34,790 nucleotides of DNA. Source: Actinomycetota bacterium. Lineage in GTDB: Bacteria > Actinomycetota > Actinomycetes > Actinomycetales > Microbacteriaceae. The position numbers and the translations under genes are program-made. The stretch is from NCBI GenBank assembly GCA_009704705.1, contig WLDR01000001.1, positions 1 to 34,790 on the forward strand, read 5' to 3'. The notes under the pieces are model-generated. The model was given only the letters and a program-made list of their open reading frames with translations. It did no database searches and was not told the origin of the DNA. Positions 8,152-15,812 of this stretch are shown here, piece after piece. Position 1 is the first letter of the stretch; every line of letters begins with the position of its first letter.

Positions 8152-9551
8152 GCGCTGACCTCTCCCAAACGATCGCCCAGAAAGCGCAGATTTGCTGAAT
8201 TCGAAGACTTCACGAGTATCACGTCACCTGGGGCGACGTGACTGACCACATAATCGTATGCCTCGTCTGGTGACGCAAAGTACACGGACTCTCCATCCCA
8301 TGACCCCTCGTTGATGGCAGAGATGTGCAGGCGTCGAGCCTCCTCACCCACAACCACAAGCGCGTCGATGTTGAGCCGAACGACAAGCAAGGCGATACGG
8401 TCGTGTTCTTCTCCAGAAAACTCGCCGAGTTCGGCCATCTCGCCCAGAACTGCAATTGTCCGACTTCCCGCTGGCGCGACCTGAACCAGAGTCTTGAGCG
8501 CAGCCGCCATGGAGTCTGGGCTCGCGTTGTAGGCATCATTGATGACCGTGAACGCATTTCCTGTCAAGACCTCCATGCGCCAGCGTTCAGCACGGGAAAC
8601 CTCGCTCAACGTCGCCAGCACAGCATCGAGCGGGAAACCCAACTCCCTCGCAACGGCAATGGCAGCAAGGGCGTTCATCACGTGATGCTCTCCCAAGACC
8701 TTGAACTGCACGAGTCGCGACTCCCCGTCCGTTTCCAGCGTGAAGCTCGTGCCCGACAAGCTGGTCGAGATGCGGGATGCGCGATAATCACAACCCTCGC
8801 TGAGCCCAAACCACCTAATCGGGCCAGGCGCAACTTCTGCCATCAATCTCACCCGAGGGTCGTCACGATTCAGAATCGAAACGCCACCTGGCACGAGACC
8901 TCGAATGATTTCGGTCTTGGCGATGATTGTGTTTTCGATACCGCCGAACTCACCGGCATGCGCAAGACCGACCATCAACGCGACAGCAATGTCAAGGGGT
9001 GCGATTCGAGTCAACCGCTCTATGTGACCTATGCCGCTGGCCCCGAGTTCGAGCACGAGAAACTTCGTATCGAATGTCACCCTCAGCATGGTGAGGGGGG
9101 CGCCAACTTCGTTGTTGAAGGATGCCTTTGGCCACACTGTTTCACCGTGCTCGGCGCAGAGCGCGGCAACGAGGTTCTTCGTTGTGGTCTTTCCATTGGA
9201 TCCGGTTATTCCGATTATCTTCAAGCGCCCGCGAGAGCGCACGCGAGAGACAACTTCGCGCGCAAGGTCTGCGAGTGCCTCCACCGTGTCCGGCACGATG
9301 ATGTGCGGTACCGATGCATTCACAGCACGATCAACGACCAGTAGCGCGGCGCCGCGCTCGATTGCCTGAGGAATGAACAGGTGCCCGTCGGTTTCTTCGC
9401 CCGGCTTTGCGAAGAAGATCCATCCCGGCTCAATGAGTCGAGAGTCGGTGTCTGAAAAGCCCGAGATCACGTGAGAGTCTTCAACACCAGCGGGCAGAAC
9501 TAAATCCCCCTTGAGGATTGATGAGATTTCACTGAGGGCCATGGGAATCAT
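8148..9551 (-). CDS. murF: UDP-MurNAc-tripeptide--D-alanyl-D-alanine ligase MurF
   Basis: Cytoplasmic Mur ligase that adds the D-Ala-D-Ala dipeptide and completes UDP-MurNAc-pentapeptide. The P-loop GSNGKTTT is at residues 117-124, followed by the MurF-type KASFNNEVGAPLTML segment. The motifs NDAYNASPDSM and AVLGEMAELG are typical of the C-terminal domain. It has 467 residues. The ATG at 9551 overlaps the murE stop as ATGA; a second in-frame ATG three codons later (9542) is also possible and would change little. It is coupled on both sides, to murE and mraY. Confidence 0.97.
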   Translation of the reverse strand: MIPMALSEISSILKGDLVLPAGVEDSHVISGFSDTDSRLIEPGWIFFAKPGEETDGHLFIPQAIERGAALLVVDRAVNASVPHIIVPDTVEALADLAREVVSRVRSRGRLKIIGITGSNGKTTTKNLVAALCAEHGETVWPKASFNNEVGAPLTMLRVTFDTKFLVLELGASGIGHIERLTRIAPLDIAVALMVGLAHAGEFGGIENTIIAKTEIIRGLVPGGVSILNRDDPRVRLMAEVAPGPIRWFGLSEGCDYRASRISTSLSGTSFTLETDGESRLVQFKVLGEHHVMNALAAIAVARELGFPLDAVLATLSEVSRAERWRMEVLTGNAFTVINDAYNASPDSMAAALKTLVQVAPAGSRTIAVLGEMAELGEFSGEEHDRIALLVVRLNIDALVVVGEEARRLHISAINEGSWDGESVYFASPDEAYDYVVSHVAPGDVILVKSSNSANLRFLGDRLGEVSA

Positions 9552-11089
9552 CGGTTTTCTCCAACCACGTATCCGGCTTCGCCGAGTGCTTTGCGAACAT
9601 CCTCGCGAGCGTTGTATGGAATCTTCTTGCCCGCTTGTTCGCGATATTCCTCGTGGCCCGGGCCCGCATAGAAGATGACGTCTCCCACGTGAGCGAGCGA
9701 AATGGCCAGTCGAACGGCTCTCGCCGGATCTGGTTCTTCACGGATATCACCGTCGGGTCTAGCACCGACCGCCCCAGCCAGGAGCGCTGCCCGAATGCGT
9801 GCCGGATCTTCTGACCGCGGGTGGTAGTCGGTGATGATGACGATGTCTGCGAGGCGGGCCGAGATTGCCCCCAACTCTGATCGCTTTGCGACATCACGGT
9901 CGCCATCAGCGCCGAAAACCATGATGATTCGACCCGGCGTGACGCGACGAAGCGATTCCAGGCTCGCTCGAAAGGCTTCGGGCGTGTGCCCGTAGTCAAC
10001 GACGAAAACGGGTCCAACGGGACCAGAAACCACTTCAAGCCGCCCGGGAATGTAGACCGGAATCCCCTGAGATCCGCCAATTGCATTCTCAACGTCCGCC
10101 GGCTCGAATCCGGACTCAATCACCATGACAATGGCCAACGCCGCGTTGAGTGCCATAAAGTCTCCGAGCACCGGGATGTGGGAGACGATGCTGATGTCGT
10201 CGGAGTAGACCCGGAATGTCGTGCGCTCAAAAGATTCACCAAGAATCTCAACGCGCCAATCTGCCACGACGTCTTCTCGAGTCGCGATGGTTGTACTCGG
10301 GATTTGGATGCTCTCGGCGAGCCGGAGTCCCCAGTTGTCGTCAACACAAACCACGGCTCGAGCGGCGACGCCACTTCGAAAGAGTCGAGATTTCGCCTCA
10401 AAGTAGTCCTCGAATGTTGCGTAGTCGTCAAGATGGTCATGGCTCAGATTGGCAAAGCCCACCACGTCGAAGTGGATTCCCGACACTCGACTGCGCGTCA
10501 GCGCTTGTGCCGACACTTCAAGTGCCAGTGCCTGAGCACCCGCTTCGCGCGCCAGCGCCATAAACGCGTGCAGTTCTGGCGCCTCCGGCGTCGTCAGCCC
10601 ACTCGTGATTTCCCGGGCACCGATTCGTCGTTGCGCGGTGGTACTGAGCGCGGTTGTGAGGCCGATTGCCTCCAAGATCGCTGCAAGGCAGTACACAATG
10701 CTCGTTTTTCCATTGGTTCCGGTAACGCCAAACGTGAGACGGGTCTCGTCCTGCGAGTCGTAAACATGAGCCGCGACGTCACCGAGGATGTCGCGAGGTG
10801 AATCGACGACAAGAACGGGGACTGGGGCGTCGGCAATAATCTCGGCTCCGGCGACATCCGTCAAGATTGCAACCGCCCCCGCGACGAGGGCGTTGTCGGC
10901 AAACACGGCACCGTGCTGGTTCGCACCGGGGAGGGCCGCAAACAAGTCTCCGGGCCGCACATCCCGACTGGACAACTCGACGCCCGTCACGACGGTCGTG
11001 CCGACCTCACCAATGACACGTTGCGCAAAACGCATGGCAATCTCAGAGAGCGCATGGCCATCGGATGCCGAAGGTCGGAGTGACGGCAT
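9548..11089 (-). CDS. murE: UDP-MurNAc-dipeptide ligase MurE, with unusual diamino-acid specificity motif
   Basis: Cytoplasmic Mur ligase that adds the third, usually diamino, residue of the stem peptide. Seen: P-loop GTNGKTS (residues 124-130), TTPEAPEL, EVSAQAL (191-197, where many MurE proteins have EVSSHAL), HDHLDDY, and a lysine at 233 in the position normally carbamylated. The specificity motif, DNPR in meso-diaminopimelate ligases, is here YHPR (422-425, within TDYHPRSEDP). Known: changes in this motif accompany lysine or ornithine ligases. Inferred: the third residue is probably not meso-diaminopimelate, which fits a Microbacteriaceae-type wall, but the actual amino acid cannot be read from the sequence. 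It has 513 residues; ATG at 11089 with AGGA seven bases upstream. Confidence 0.95.
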   Translation of the reverse strand: MPSLRPSASDGHALSEIAMRFAQRVIGEVGTTVVTGVELSSRDVRPGDLFAALPGANQHGAVFADNALVAGAVAILTDVAGAEIIADAPVPVLVVDSPRDILGDVAAHVYDSQDETRLTFGVTGTNGKTSIVYCLAAILEAIGLTTALSTTAQRRIGAREITSGLTTPEAPELHAFMALAREAGAQALALEVSAQALTRSRVSGIHFDVVGFANLSHDHLDDYATFEDYFEAKSRLFRSGVAARAVVCVDDNWGLRLAESIQIPSTTIATREDVVADWRVEILGESFERTTFRVYSDDISIVSHIPVLGDFMALNAALAIVMVIESGFEPADVENAIGGSQGIPVYIPGRLEVVSGPVGPVFVVDYGHTPEAFRASLESLRRVTPGRIIMVFGADGDRDVAKRSELGAISARLADIVIITDYHPRSEDPARIRAALLAGAVGARPDGDIREEPDPARAVRLAISLAHVGDVIFYAGPGHEEYREQAGKKIPYNAREDVRKALGEAGYVVGENR

Positions 11090-11212
11090 TGCTTCGTCCT
11101 GGTCCCTTCAGCTCGCTCGCGGTGCCAGAACAAGACTATCGTTTGCGAGCTTTCGACCCGGCGCTGACCCCGCCGTACCGCGCCACAAAGTGACGCTGTG
11201 ACGATCTGCCGA

Positions 11213-12973
11213 TTAGTACGTCACGGGCCAGTACGGAGAACCGGTTGTCGAAGGCTCAACGCGATACTCCTTAACAACCTGTTCCATGATGTCGCGGATC
11301 ACCGGAGCGACAGCAGATGTGCTGTTGGACGACGGATTGGCCAGTGTGACGAGTACGACGTATTTTGGGTCATCCGCAGGAATCATGCCGGCGATGGACA
11401 CGACAAAACTCGATGAGTAGGTGCCGTCACCAGCTGACATCTCTGCTGTTCCCGTCTTCGCTGCGACGCGATACCCCGGAATGGTGAGCTGCGGGCCGAG
11501 CCATCCGTCGGTGACAACCCCTTCCAGCATTTGCACAGTCTCGGTCGCCGCAGCAGGCGAGATGACTCGTTCTGCGCCTGGAACGGTTGGTGTCGACACG
11601 GAACCGTCTGGTGCGGTGCAGTCTTCAACGAGTCGAACCGGGAGCCGTACTCCCTCATTCGCAATGGCCTGGTACGCACTCGCCATCTGCACTGCCGTGG
11701 CGGAAAGCCCCTGGCCGAAAAAGAGGTTGTAATACGTTTGGTTGTCCCAGGCGTCGGTGTCATACAGGATGCCGGCCGATTCGCCCAAGAAGCCCACTGA
11801 CGTCGGGGAACCAAGTCCGAACTTCGTCATGTAGTCATAGCGCTGGTCATTCGACAGCGCTTCGCCAAAAAGGCTCATGCCGACGTTGCTGGATTCAACG
11901 ATGACTCCCTGCAGAGTGAGGTTGGCCGCGTGTCCCGAACTGTCTTTCACCCGCGCACCATCAGGAAACTCCATCACGCTCGGCGCATTAACCTGAGACG
12001 AGTGGTCGGCCAAGCCCGCATCAACGAGCATCGCTGCGGTCAATGACTTCATCGTCGAACCCGGCTCGTAGGGGGCCGCAAAAGCGTATGAGCCACGAAA
12101 TTCTTCCGGAGTCCCGTCAATATTGTTGGGGTCGACGGAGGGGTAATCTGCGACTGCCTTGAGCTTGCCCGTCTCAACTTCGAGAACCACGGCAATTCCG
12201 AACGTTGCGCCTTGGGCAGCGGCCTGTGTCGCCAAGGTCTGTTGCGCGTACCACTGCAGGTCGGAGTCAATCGTGAGTCGCAGGTCGGAGCCGGGTCGCG
12301 CCTTGACTTCGGTCACGGTGCTACCCGGGATGCGAACCCCGTCAGCACCTCGTTCGTACGTCTCTTGCCCGTTAACGCCGGCCAGGCACTCATCTTCGGT
12401 GAGTTCGATTCCCGCCAACGCGGTGCCATCCGACCCAACATAACCGAGCAGATTTCCTGCTACCGACCCGTTTGGGTACGTGCGACTCGGTGCTTGTTCA
12501 AAGTAGAGCCAGGGAATGTCCAGCTCATTGAGCGCGCGAAACGCTTGAACGTCGACACTCCGTGCCACATAGGCAAAATCAGAATCAGGGTTCTCCGCGA
12601 GCTCGTCCGCAACAATCTTGAGAATGTCTTCGGGCTTCTGCTTTGTAATCGCCCCGATCTCGGTTGCTGCCTGGGCGAGCGTGACGGTGACGATGGATGA
12701 TCCACTCCCCCGCTCAAAATCGCGAGCATTGCGAGGCGACATTGTGATGTCATAGCGCATGACCGCGTCGGCGAGCACCTTGCCGCTGGAGTCGGTAATC
12801 GTGCCTCGCGGCGCGAAAACCGTTGCCGGAAGAGACATTTTTCCGGCCGATGCCTCGTTGTATTCCGCGGCGCTGACAATTTGAATGTCAATGAGACGAA
12901 CGACCACCAGAGCAAAAAAGGCGACGACAAAGACCAAAGTTGCGGTCACACGCAATCGGGTTGTTCGTCTCAC
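11213..12973 (-). CDS. ftsI: Septal peptidoglycan transpeptidase FtsI (class B PBP, PBP3 type)
   Basis: Bitopic class B penicillin-binding protein that cross-links septal peptidoglycan with FtsW. Order: short basic tail, one transmembrane helix (about residues 10-32), PBP dimerisation domain, and transpeptidase domain with the active-site STMK (S306, K309), SSN (361-363) and KTGT (506-509). No PASTA domains follow. The same frame stays open about 87 codons further upstream, but that part overlaps the FtsL-like gene and reads as non-coding. I chose the GTG at 12973 because AGAAGG lies 5 bases upstream and it follows the FtsL-like stop by 22 bases. It gives 586 residues, normal for the family. 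The 123-base gap down to murE shows no convincing terminator. Confidence 0.96.
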   Translation of the reverse strand: MRRTTRLRVTATLVFVVAFFALVVVRLIDIQIVSAAEYNEASAGKMSLPATVFAPRGTITDSSGKVLADAVMRYDITMSPRNARDFERGSGSSIVTVTLAQAATEIGAITKQKPEDILKIVADELAENPDSDFAYVARSVDVQAFRALNELDIPWLYFEQAPSRTYPNGSVAGNLLGYVGSDGTALAGIELTEDECLAGVNGQETYERGADGVRIPGSTVTEVKARPGSDLRLTIDSDLQWYAQQTLATQAAAQGATFGIAVVLEVETGKLKAVADYPSVDPNNIDGTPEEFRGSYAFAAPYEPGSTMKSLTAAMLVDAGLADHSSQVNAPSVMEFPDGARVKDSSGHAANLTLQGVIVESSNVGMSLFGEALSNDQRYDYMTKFGLGSPTSVGFLGESAGILYDTDAWDNQTYYNLFFGQGLSATAVQMASAYQAIANEGVRLPVRLVEDCTAPDGSVSTPTVPGAERVISPAAATETVQMLEGVVTDGWLGPQLTIPGYRVAAKTGTAEMSAGDGTYSSSFVVSIAGMIPADDPKYVVLVTLANPSSNSTSAVAPVIRDIMEQVVKEYRVEPSTTGSPYWPVTY

Positions 12974-12995
12974 GTTTGCCTTCTGTGTACGCGGT

Positions 12996-13667
12996 TTATC
13001 TGGTCGATAGGCCAGGAAGCCCGTTAGACAACGGTACGGGTCCGGTTGGTGCCGGAGCCGCTGGCGCGCCGGGTTGGGTGGTGCCGACGGAAGCCGTAGC
13101 TGCCGCCCCATCGGCGGGTGCTGTTGTGACGAGTGCAACGCCGGACAGAAGGGAGTTCGGTACGAGCGAACCTCCGTCGCTCGCGACAAGATTCTTGAAA
13201 CCGTCTCCAGAAGTTGGCGAACCGAGTACTGCACCGTCCGAAAGACGCAGGTAGGCGGGGGTGTTGTTCGACAACATGCCCAGCGCCTCAGCGTTGAGTG
13301 CCAAGTGCTGTGGAGAAGCCAGTCGGTCGATTTCCTGCGTCATCTGTTGATACGAACGCGTGGCTTCTTTGTTGGCTGCTTGAAGAGAGGCAATTTCATA
13401 TGCGCCGCTCTCCGTCGCAACGCTCAACAGCATCTGTATCACCATCACACCGAACATGACGCCGGCCGTGACGTAAGAAAAAAATGCCCTCGGTCGCCTG
13501 CGCTGACGCGGTTGCGACGAAGCTGATGTGCGCGAGCTGCGCTCCGTCGGCTTGACTGCAACGAGGTGCCGAACCGGGAGTGCAGTCGATCCCGTGCGTC
13601 TGGGTGCCACAAGACCCTGCCTGGAAATCGAGAGTTCTGGACGACGAACGTGCGCGTTCATACTCAT
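12996..13667 (-). CDS. FtsL-like cell division membrane protein
   Basis: Small bitopic protein in the position of ftsL, between rsmH and ftsI; in actinobacteria this slot encodes an FtsL-type partner of FtsQ and FtsB that helps activate FtsWI. The 223 residues comprise a basic N-terminal tail (1-60), one transmembrane helix (about 61-83), a short helical, probably coiled-coil segment (about 90-117), and a region with LALNAEALGMLSNN. A long tail rich in Ala, Pro, Gly and Thr (about 178-223) follows; it would be outside the membrane and is not typical of short FtsL proteins. The ATG at 13667 overlaps the rsmH stop. Similarity is structural and positional, so I leave the symbol empty. Confidence 0.8.
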   Translation of the reverse strand: MSMNAHVRRPELSISRQGLVAPRRTGSTALPVRHLVAVKPTERSSRTSASSQPRQRRRPRAFFSYVTAGVMFGVMVIQMLLSVATESGAYEIASLQAANKEATRSYQQMTQEIDRLASPQHLALNAEALGMLSNNTPAYLRLSDGAVLGSPTSGDGFKNLVASDGGSLVPNSLLSGVALVTTAPADGAAATASVGTTQPGAPAAPAPTGPVPLSNGLPGLSTR

Positions 13668-14617
13668 GCCGCGTCCCTCACTCGTTCGACCGCACGAATT
13701 CTCACCGGCGTCGCCCGTGGGTTCGCAGCCTTTTCTTCGTCACTCGCGAGTTCTGCACCGCGCGTGAGCAGGCGAAAGGTTGGCGCGAGGGCGGCGATGC
13801 CCACGGGAACACCGGCGGGCGTTCCGTCTGTGGTGACCTCGGCGAATTCCGCCTTGACGATGCGATCCTCGAGTGACTGGTAGGACAACACAACAACGCG
13901 GCCTCCCACGCGGGTGGCCTTGAGCGCCTGCGGAATCGCTCGGTGCAATACAGCAAGCTCTTCGTTGACGTGAATGCGTAGAGCTTGAAAAACGCGTTTC
14001 GCCGGGTGCCCTGCGTTCATGAGGGCGGCCGGTGTCGCCTTCTGAAGGATGTCGACGAGCTGCCCGCTCGTTTCGATCGGTGCGTTCGATCGCGCATCCA
14101 CAATCGCCCGCGCATATCGCGGCGCAAGCTTCTCGTCGCCGAATCGACGGAAGATGGAAGCCAGCTCGTCCGCTGTGAGGGTGGCAACGGCATCTGCTGC
14201 AGTGATGCCGGTGGTTTGGTCCATACGCATGTCGAGCGGGGCATCCTGCGCATAGGCGAAGCCGCGATCGGCACGGTCAAGTTGCAGTGACGAAACACCG
14301 AGATCAAACAAGAAGCCACTTACCCGAGGGGTTGCAAGGCGATCGAGCACATCGGTGATTTCGTCGTAAACCGCGTGCACGAGCTCGATGCGGTCAGCGA
14401 ATGGTGCCAATCGCTCCCCCGCAATTCGAAGGGCATCGGTATCCCGGTCAATGCCGATGAGTCGCAGCTGCGGAAAGCGCGTCAGGAATGCTTCGGCGTG
14501 CCCGGCCATTCCCAGTGTTGCGTCAACGAGCACTGCTTCAGGGCCAGAGAGCGCGGGCTCGAGAAGTTCGATGCAGCGCTCGAGCGATACGGGGATATGA
14601 ATTTGTCGAATGTCCAT
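13664..14617 (-). CDS. rsmH: 16S rRNA (cytosine1402-N4)-methyltransferase RsmH (MraW)
   Basis: SAM-dependent methyltransferase that N4-methylates C1402 in the ribosomal decoding centre. Visible family motifs are HIPVSLERCIELL near the N-terminus, the SAM-binding DATLGMAGHAEAFL (usually DATLGGGGH), GFLFDLGVSSLQLD, the DMRMD segment, HPAKRVFQALRIHVNEEL and VVVLSYQSLEDRIVK. Its 317 residues match the family. The start is ATG at 14617, with a modest AGGCGG site. It is the second dcw gene, after mraZ; the 104-base gap between them holds a strong inverted repeat. Confidence 0.97.
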   Translation of the reverse strand: MDIRQIHIPVSLERCIELLEPALSGPEAVLVDATLGMAGHAEAFLTRFPQLRLIGIDRDTDALRIAGERLAPFADRIELVHAVYDEITDVLDRLATPRVSGFLFDLGVSSLQLDRADRGFAYAQDAPLDMRMDQTTGITAADAVATLTADELASIFRRFGDEKLAPRYARAIVDARSNAPIETSGQLVDILQKATPAALMNAGHPAKRVFQALRIHVNEELAVLHRAIPQALKATRVGGRVVVLSYQSLEDRIVKAEFAEVTTDGTPAGVPVGIAALAPTFRLLTRGAELASDEEKAANPRATPVRIRAVERVRDAA

Positions 14618-14636
14618 GTTGTATCCGCCTGGGGCG

Positions 14637-14717
14637 TTGGGTTTTGATTCCCCTCCGTCTCGAGCCGGCTACCGGGGAAGTGATTTCCGGATGAGACTGG
14701 CGAGGAGTCAAAACCAA
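14637..14717 (-). promoter_or_regulatory. Possible structured leader between mraZ and rsmH
   Basis: The gap contains two arms that pair over a long distance: TTGGGTTTTGATTCC begins at 14637, and its partner GGAGTCAAAACCAA ends at 14717. The core TTTTGA/TCAAAA is perfect; outside it there are two single-base bulges and one mismatch. Inside lie a second matching pair, GTCTC/GAGAC (about 14657 and 14693), and CCGG repeats that could form an inner hairpin. The nested arrangement suggests an RNA structure in the transcript before rsmH. A conserved mraW RNA motif has been described in actinobacteria at this position, but I cannot confirm that this is a member. Confidence 0.4.
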
Positions 14718-14721
14718 ACGA

Positions 14722-15153
14722 CTAAAAGAGGCCGGGAATCACCTCCTCGTCGGTACCTGAGAAGGTGGACTCGTGTTCGGCAAGGTAGGTATCCCACGCA
14801 CCTGAGTCCCAAATTTCGACCCGGTTTCCCGCACCAATGACAGTGAGATCGTGACGAAGGCCTGCGTACTCGCGCAGGTTTGCTGGAATCGTGATCCGGT
14901 TTTGCTTGTCGGGCATCTCCGCACTCGCGCCGGAGAGAAATACGCGGAGAAAATCACGGGCCACTTTGCTCGTGACAGGCGCTTGGCGAATCTTTTCGTG
15001 GAGCGATTCGAACTCACGTGATGTGAAGACGTAGAGACAGTTCTCTTGCCCACGAGTTACCACGATGCCGGCCGCGAGTTCGTCGCGGAACTTGGCCGGC
15101 AGAATGACGCGCCCTTTGTCGTCGAGTTTGGGTGCGTGGGCTCCAAGGAACAT
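14722..15153 (-). CDS. mraZ: Transcriptional regulator MraZ
   Basis: Ring-forming DNA-binding protein, first gene of the dcw cluster, which regulates its own operon by binding short tandem repeats. It has two SpoVT/AbrB-type half domains: DDKGRVILPAKFR (about residues 11-23) and DKQNRITIPANLREYAGL (in the second half). Its 143 residues match the family. The ATG at 15153 has a GGGAGG site about 9 bases upstream. A three-repeat MraZ box lies 46-72 bases upstream, which supports autoregulation. Confidence 0.97.
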   Translation of the reverse strand: MFLGAHAPKLDDKGRVILPAKFRDELAAGIVVTRGQENCLYVFTSREFESLHEKIRQAPVTSKVARDFLRVFLSGASAEMPDKQNRITIPANLREYAGLRHDLTVIGAGNRVEIWDSGAWDTYLAEHESTFSGTDEEVIPGLF

Positions 15154-15198
15154 TTCGGCGCACCTCCCCTCTATTCCGGCCAGTCAAGTGGTACTCCC

Positions 15199-15225
15199 CC
15201 ACTTTACTCCACTTTGCACCACAAA
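15199..15225 (-). promoter_or_regulatory. MraZ box: three GTGG repeats at 10-bp spacing
   Basis: Read on the minus strand, three direct repeats occur at exact 10-bp steps: TTTGTGG (15219-15225), AAAGTGG (15209-15215) and AAAGTGG (15199-15205). This matches described MraZ operators (TGGGN repeats separated by 5 bases in Escherichia coli; AAAGTG-type repeats in mollicutes). A TAAAGT inside the last two repeats could serve as a -10 box, and the DNA just upstream (15221-15290) is strikingly AT-rich compared with the rest of the window. Operator identity is well supported by position and period; the exact promoter is not resolved. Confidence 0.8.
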
Positions 15226-15327
15226 AAAGCAAAAACGAGCAATATTTTTACATTGAAGGATAAAAACTGAGTAATTTACTGGCTTTATTGGGTGGAGGAA
15301 AATGGAGTGCGTGCCCAGTTTTTGGGC

Positions 15328-15357
15328 AAAAAAAGCGCCACCCCGAAGGGTGGCGCT
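15328..15357 (-). terminator. Rho-independent terminator after the DUF3040 gene
   Basis: A perfect 10-bp stem, AGCGCCACCC with GGGTGGCGCT, closes a four-base loop (TTCG on the minus strand). On the minus strand the stem is followed directly by seven T residues. It lies 21 bases after the DUF3040 stop codon and upstream of the mraZ promoter, so it insulates the dcw operon from the gene before it. It is the clearest intrinsic terminator in the window. Confidence 0.9.
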
Positions 15358-15378
15358 GGGGTGACTCAGATCTTGGAG

Positions 15379-15732
15379 CTAGCCGCGACCCTCTTTGCGG
15401 TCTTCCCACTGCTGTTCCATGCGCTGCATGAAACCACCAGCACGAGCCGGACGAGTCTTGGCCGACACCGCAGTTGCCGACGCCGGGCGGCTGGCCACAA
15501 TGACTCCGACAAAGACAACCGCAAAGCCGGCGACGCCGACGAGAATCATTTGGGCCATGACTCCGGCGATCATGACGCCGATTCCAGCAACGGCGATAAT
15601 CACGCCCATCGTGAGGAATCGATAGTTCGGCCGCATCCGCTCACCTCGGGCAGAAACCACATCGGCGTCGCCGCCATACAGGTTTCGTTCCATTTCGTCG
15701 AGCATGCGCTGCTCGTGCTCAGACAAGGGCAT
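15379..15732 (-). CDS. DUF3040 family small membrane protein
   Basis: Short actinobacterial membrane protein of unknown function; the family is typically found beside the dcw cluster (Rv2169c position in M. tuberculosis, from memory). The conserved N-terminal segment PLSEHEQRMLDEMERNLY is intact, followed by a polar stretch, two transmembrane helices (about residues 42-86) and a basic C-terminal tail. A TTG four codons upstream is in frame, but GGAGG sits 5 bases before the ATG at 15732, which I take as the start (117 residues). It is transcribed alone and ends at a strong terminator. A TACACT on the minus strand (15778-15783) could be its -10 box. Confidence 0.88.
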   Translation of the reverse strand: MPLSEHEQRMLDEMERNLYGGDADVVSARGERMRPNYRFLTMGVIIAVAGIGVMIAGVMAQMILVGVAGFAVVFVGVIVASRPASATAVSAKTRPARAGGFMQRMEQQWEDRKEGRG

Positions 15733-15800
15733 GTGCACCTCCAATTCGGTCGAACAAAGTTGAGAAGTCGTTGGACAAGTGTAACCCGGCTCCGCATGGA

Positions 15801-15806
15801 TAGGCT
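15801..15806 (+). promoter_or_regulatory. -10 box placed for a leaderless transcript of the polyprenyl synthase
   Basis: TAGGCT fits the actinobacterial TAnnnT -10 pattern and lies exactly 6 bases before the GTG start at 15813, with no ribosome-binding site between. Transcription would begin at or next to the start codon, giving a leaderless mRNA. No clear -35 box is seen. The same arrangement recurs at two other genes in the window. Confidence 0.5.
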
Positions 15807-15812
15807 AGGCGA

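Noticed and set aside
8325..9344. A 339-codon open frame on the plus strand opposite murF.
   Set aside because: MurF motifs are complete on the other strand, and the antisense protein has no recognisable features.
12974..13234. An 87-codon N-terminal extension of ftsI in the same frame.
   Set aside because: It overlaps the FtsL-like gene, reads as low-quality protein, and the GTG at 12973 has a good ribosome-binding site just before the transmembrane helix.
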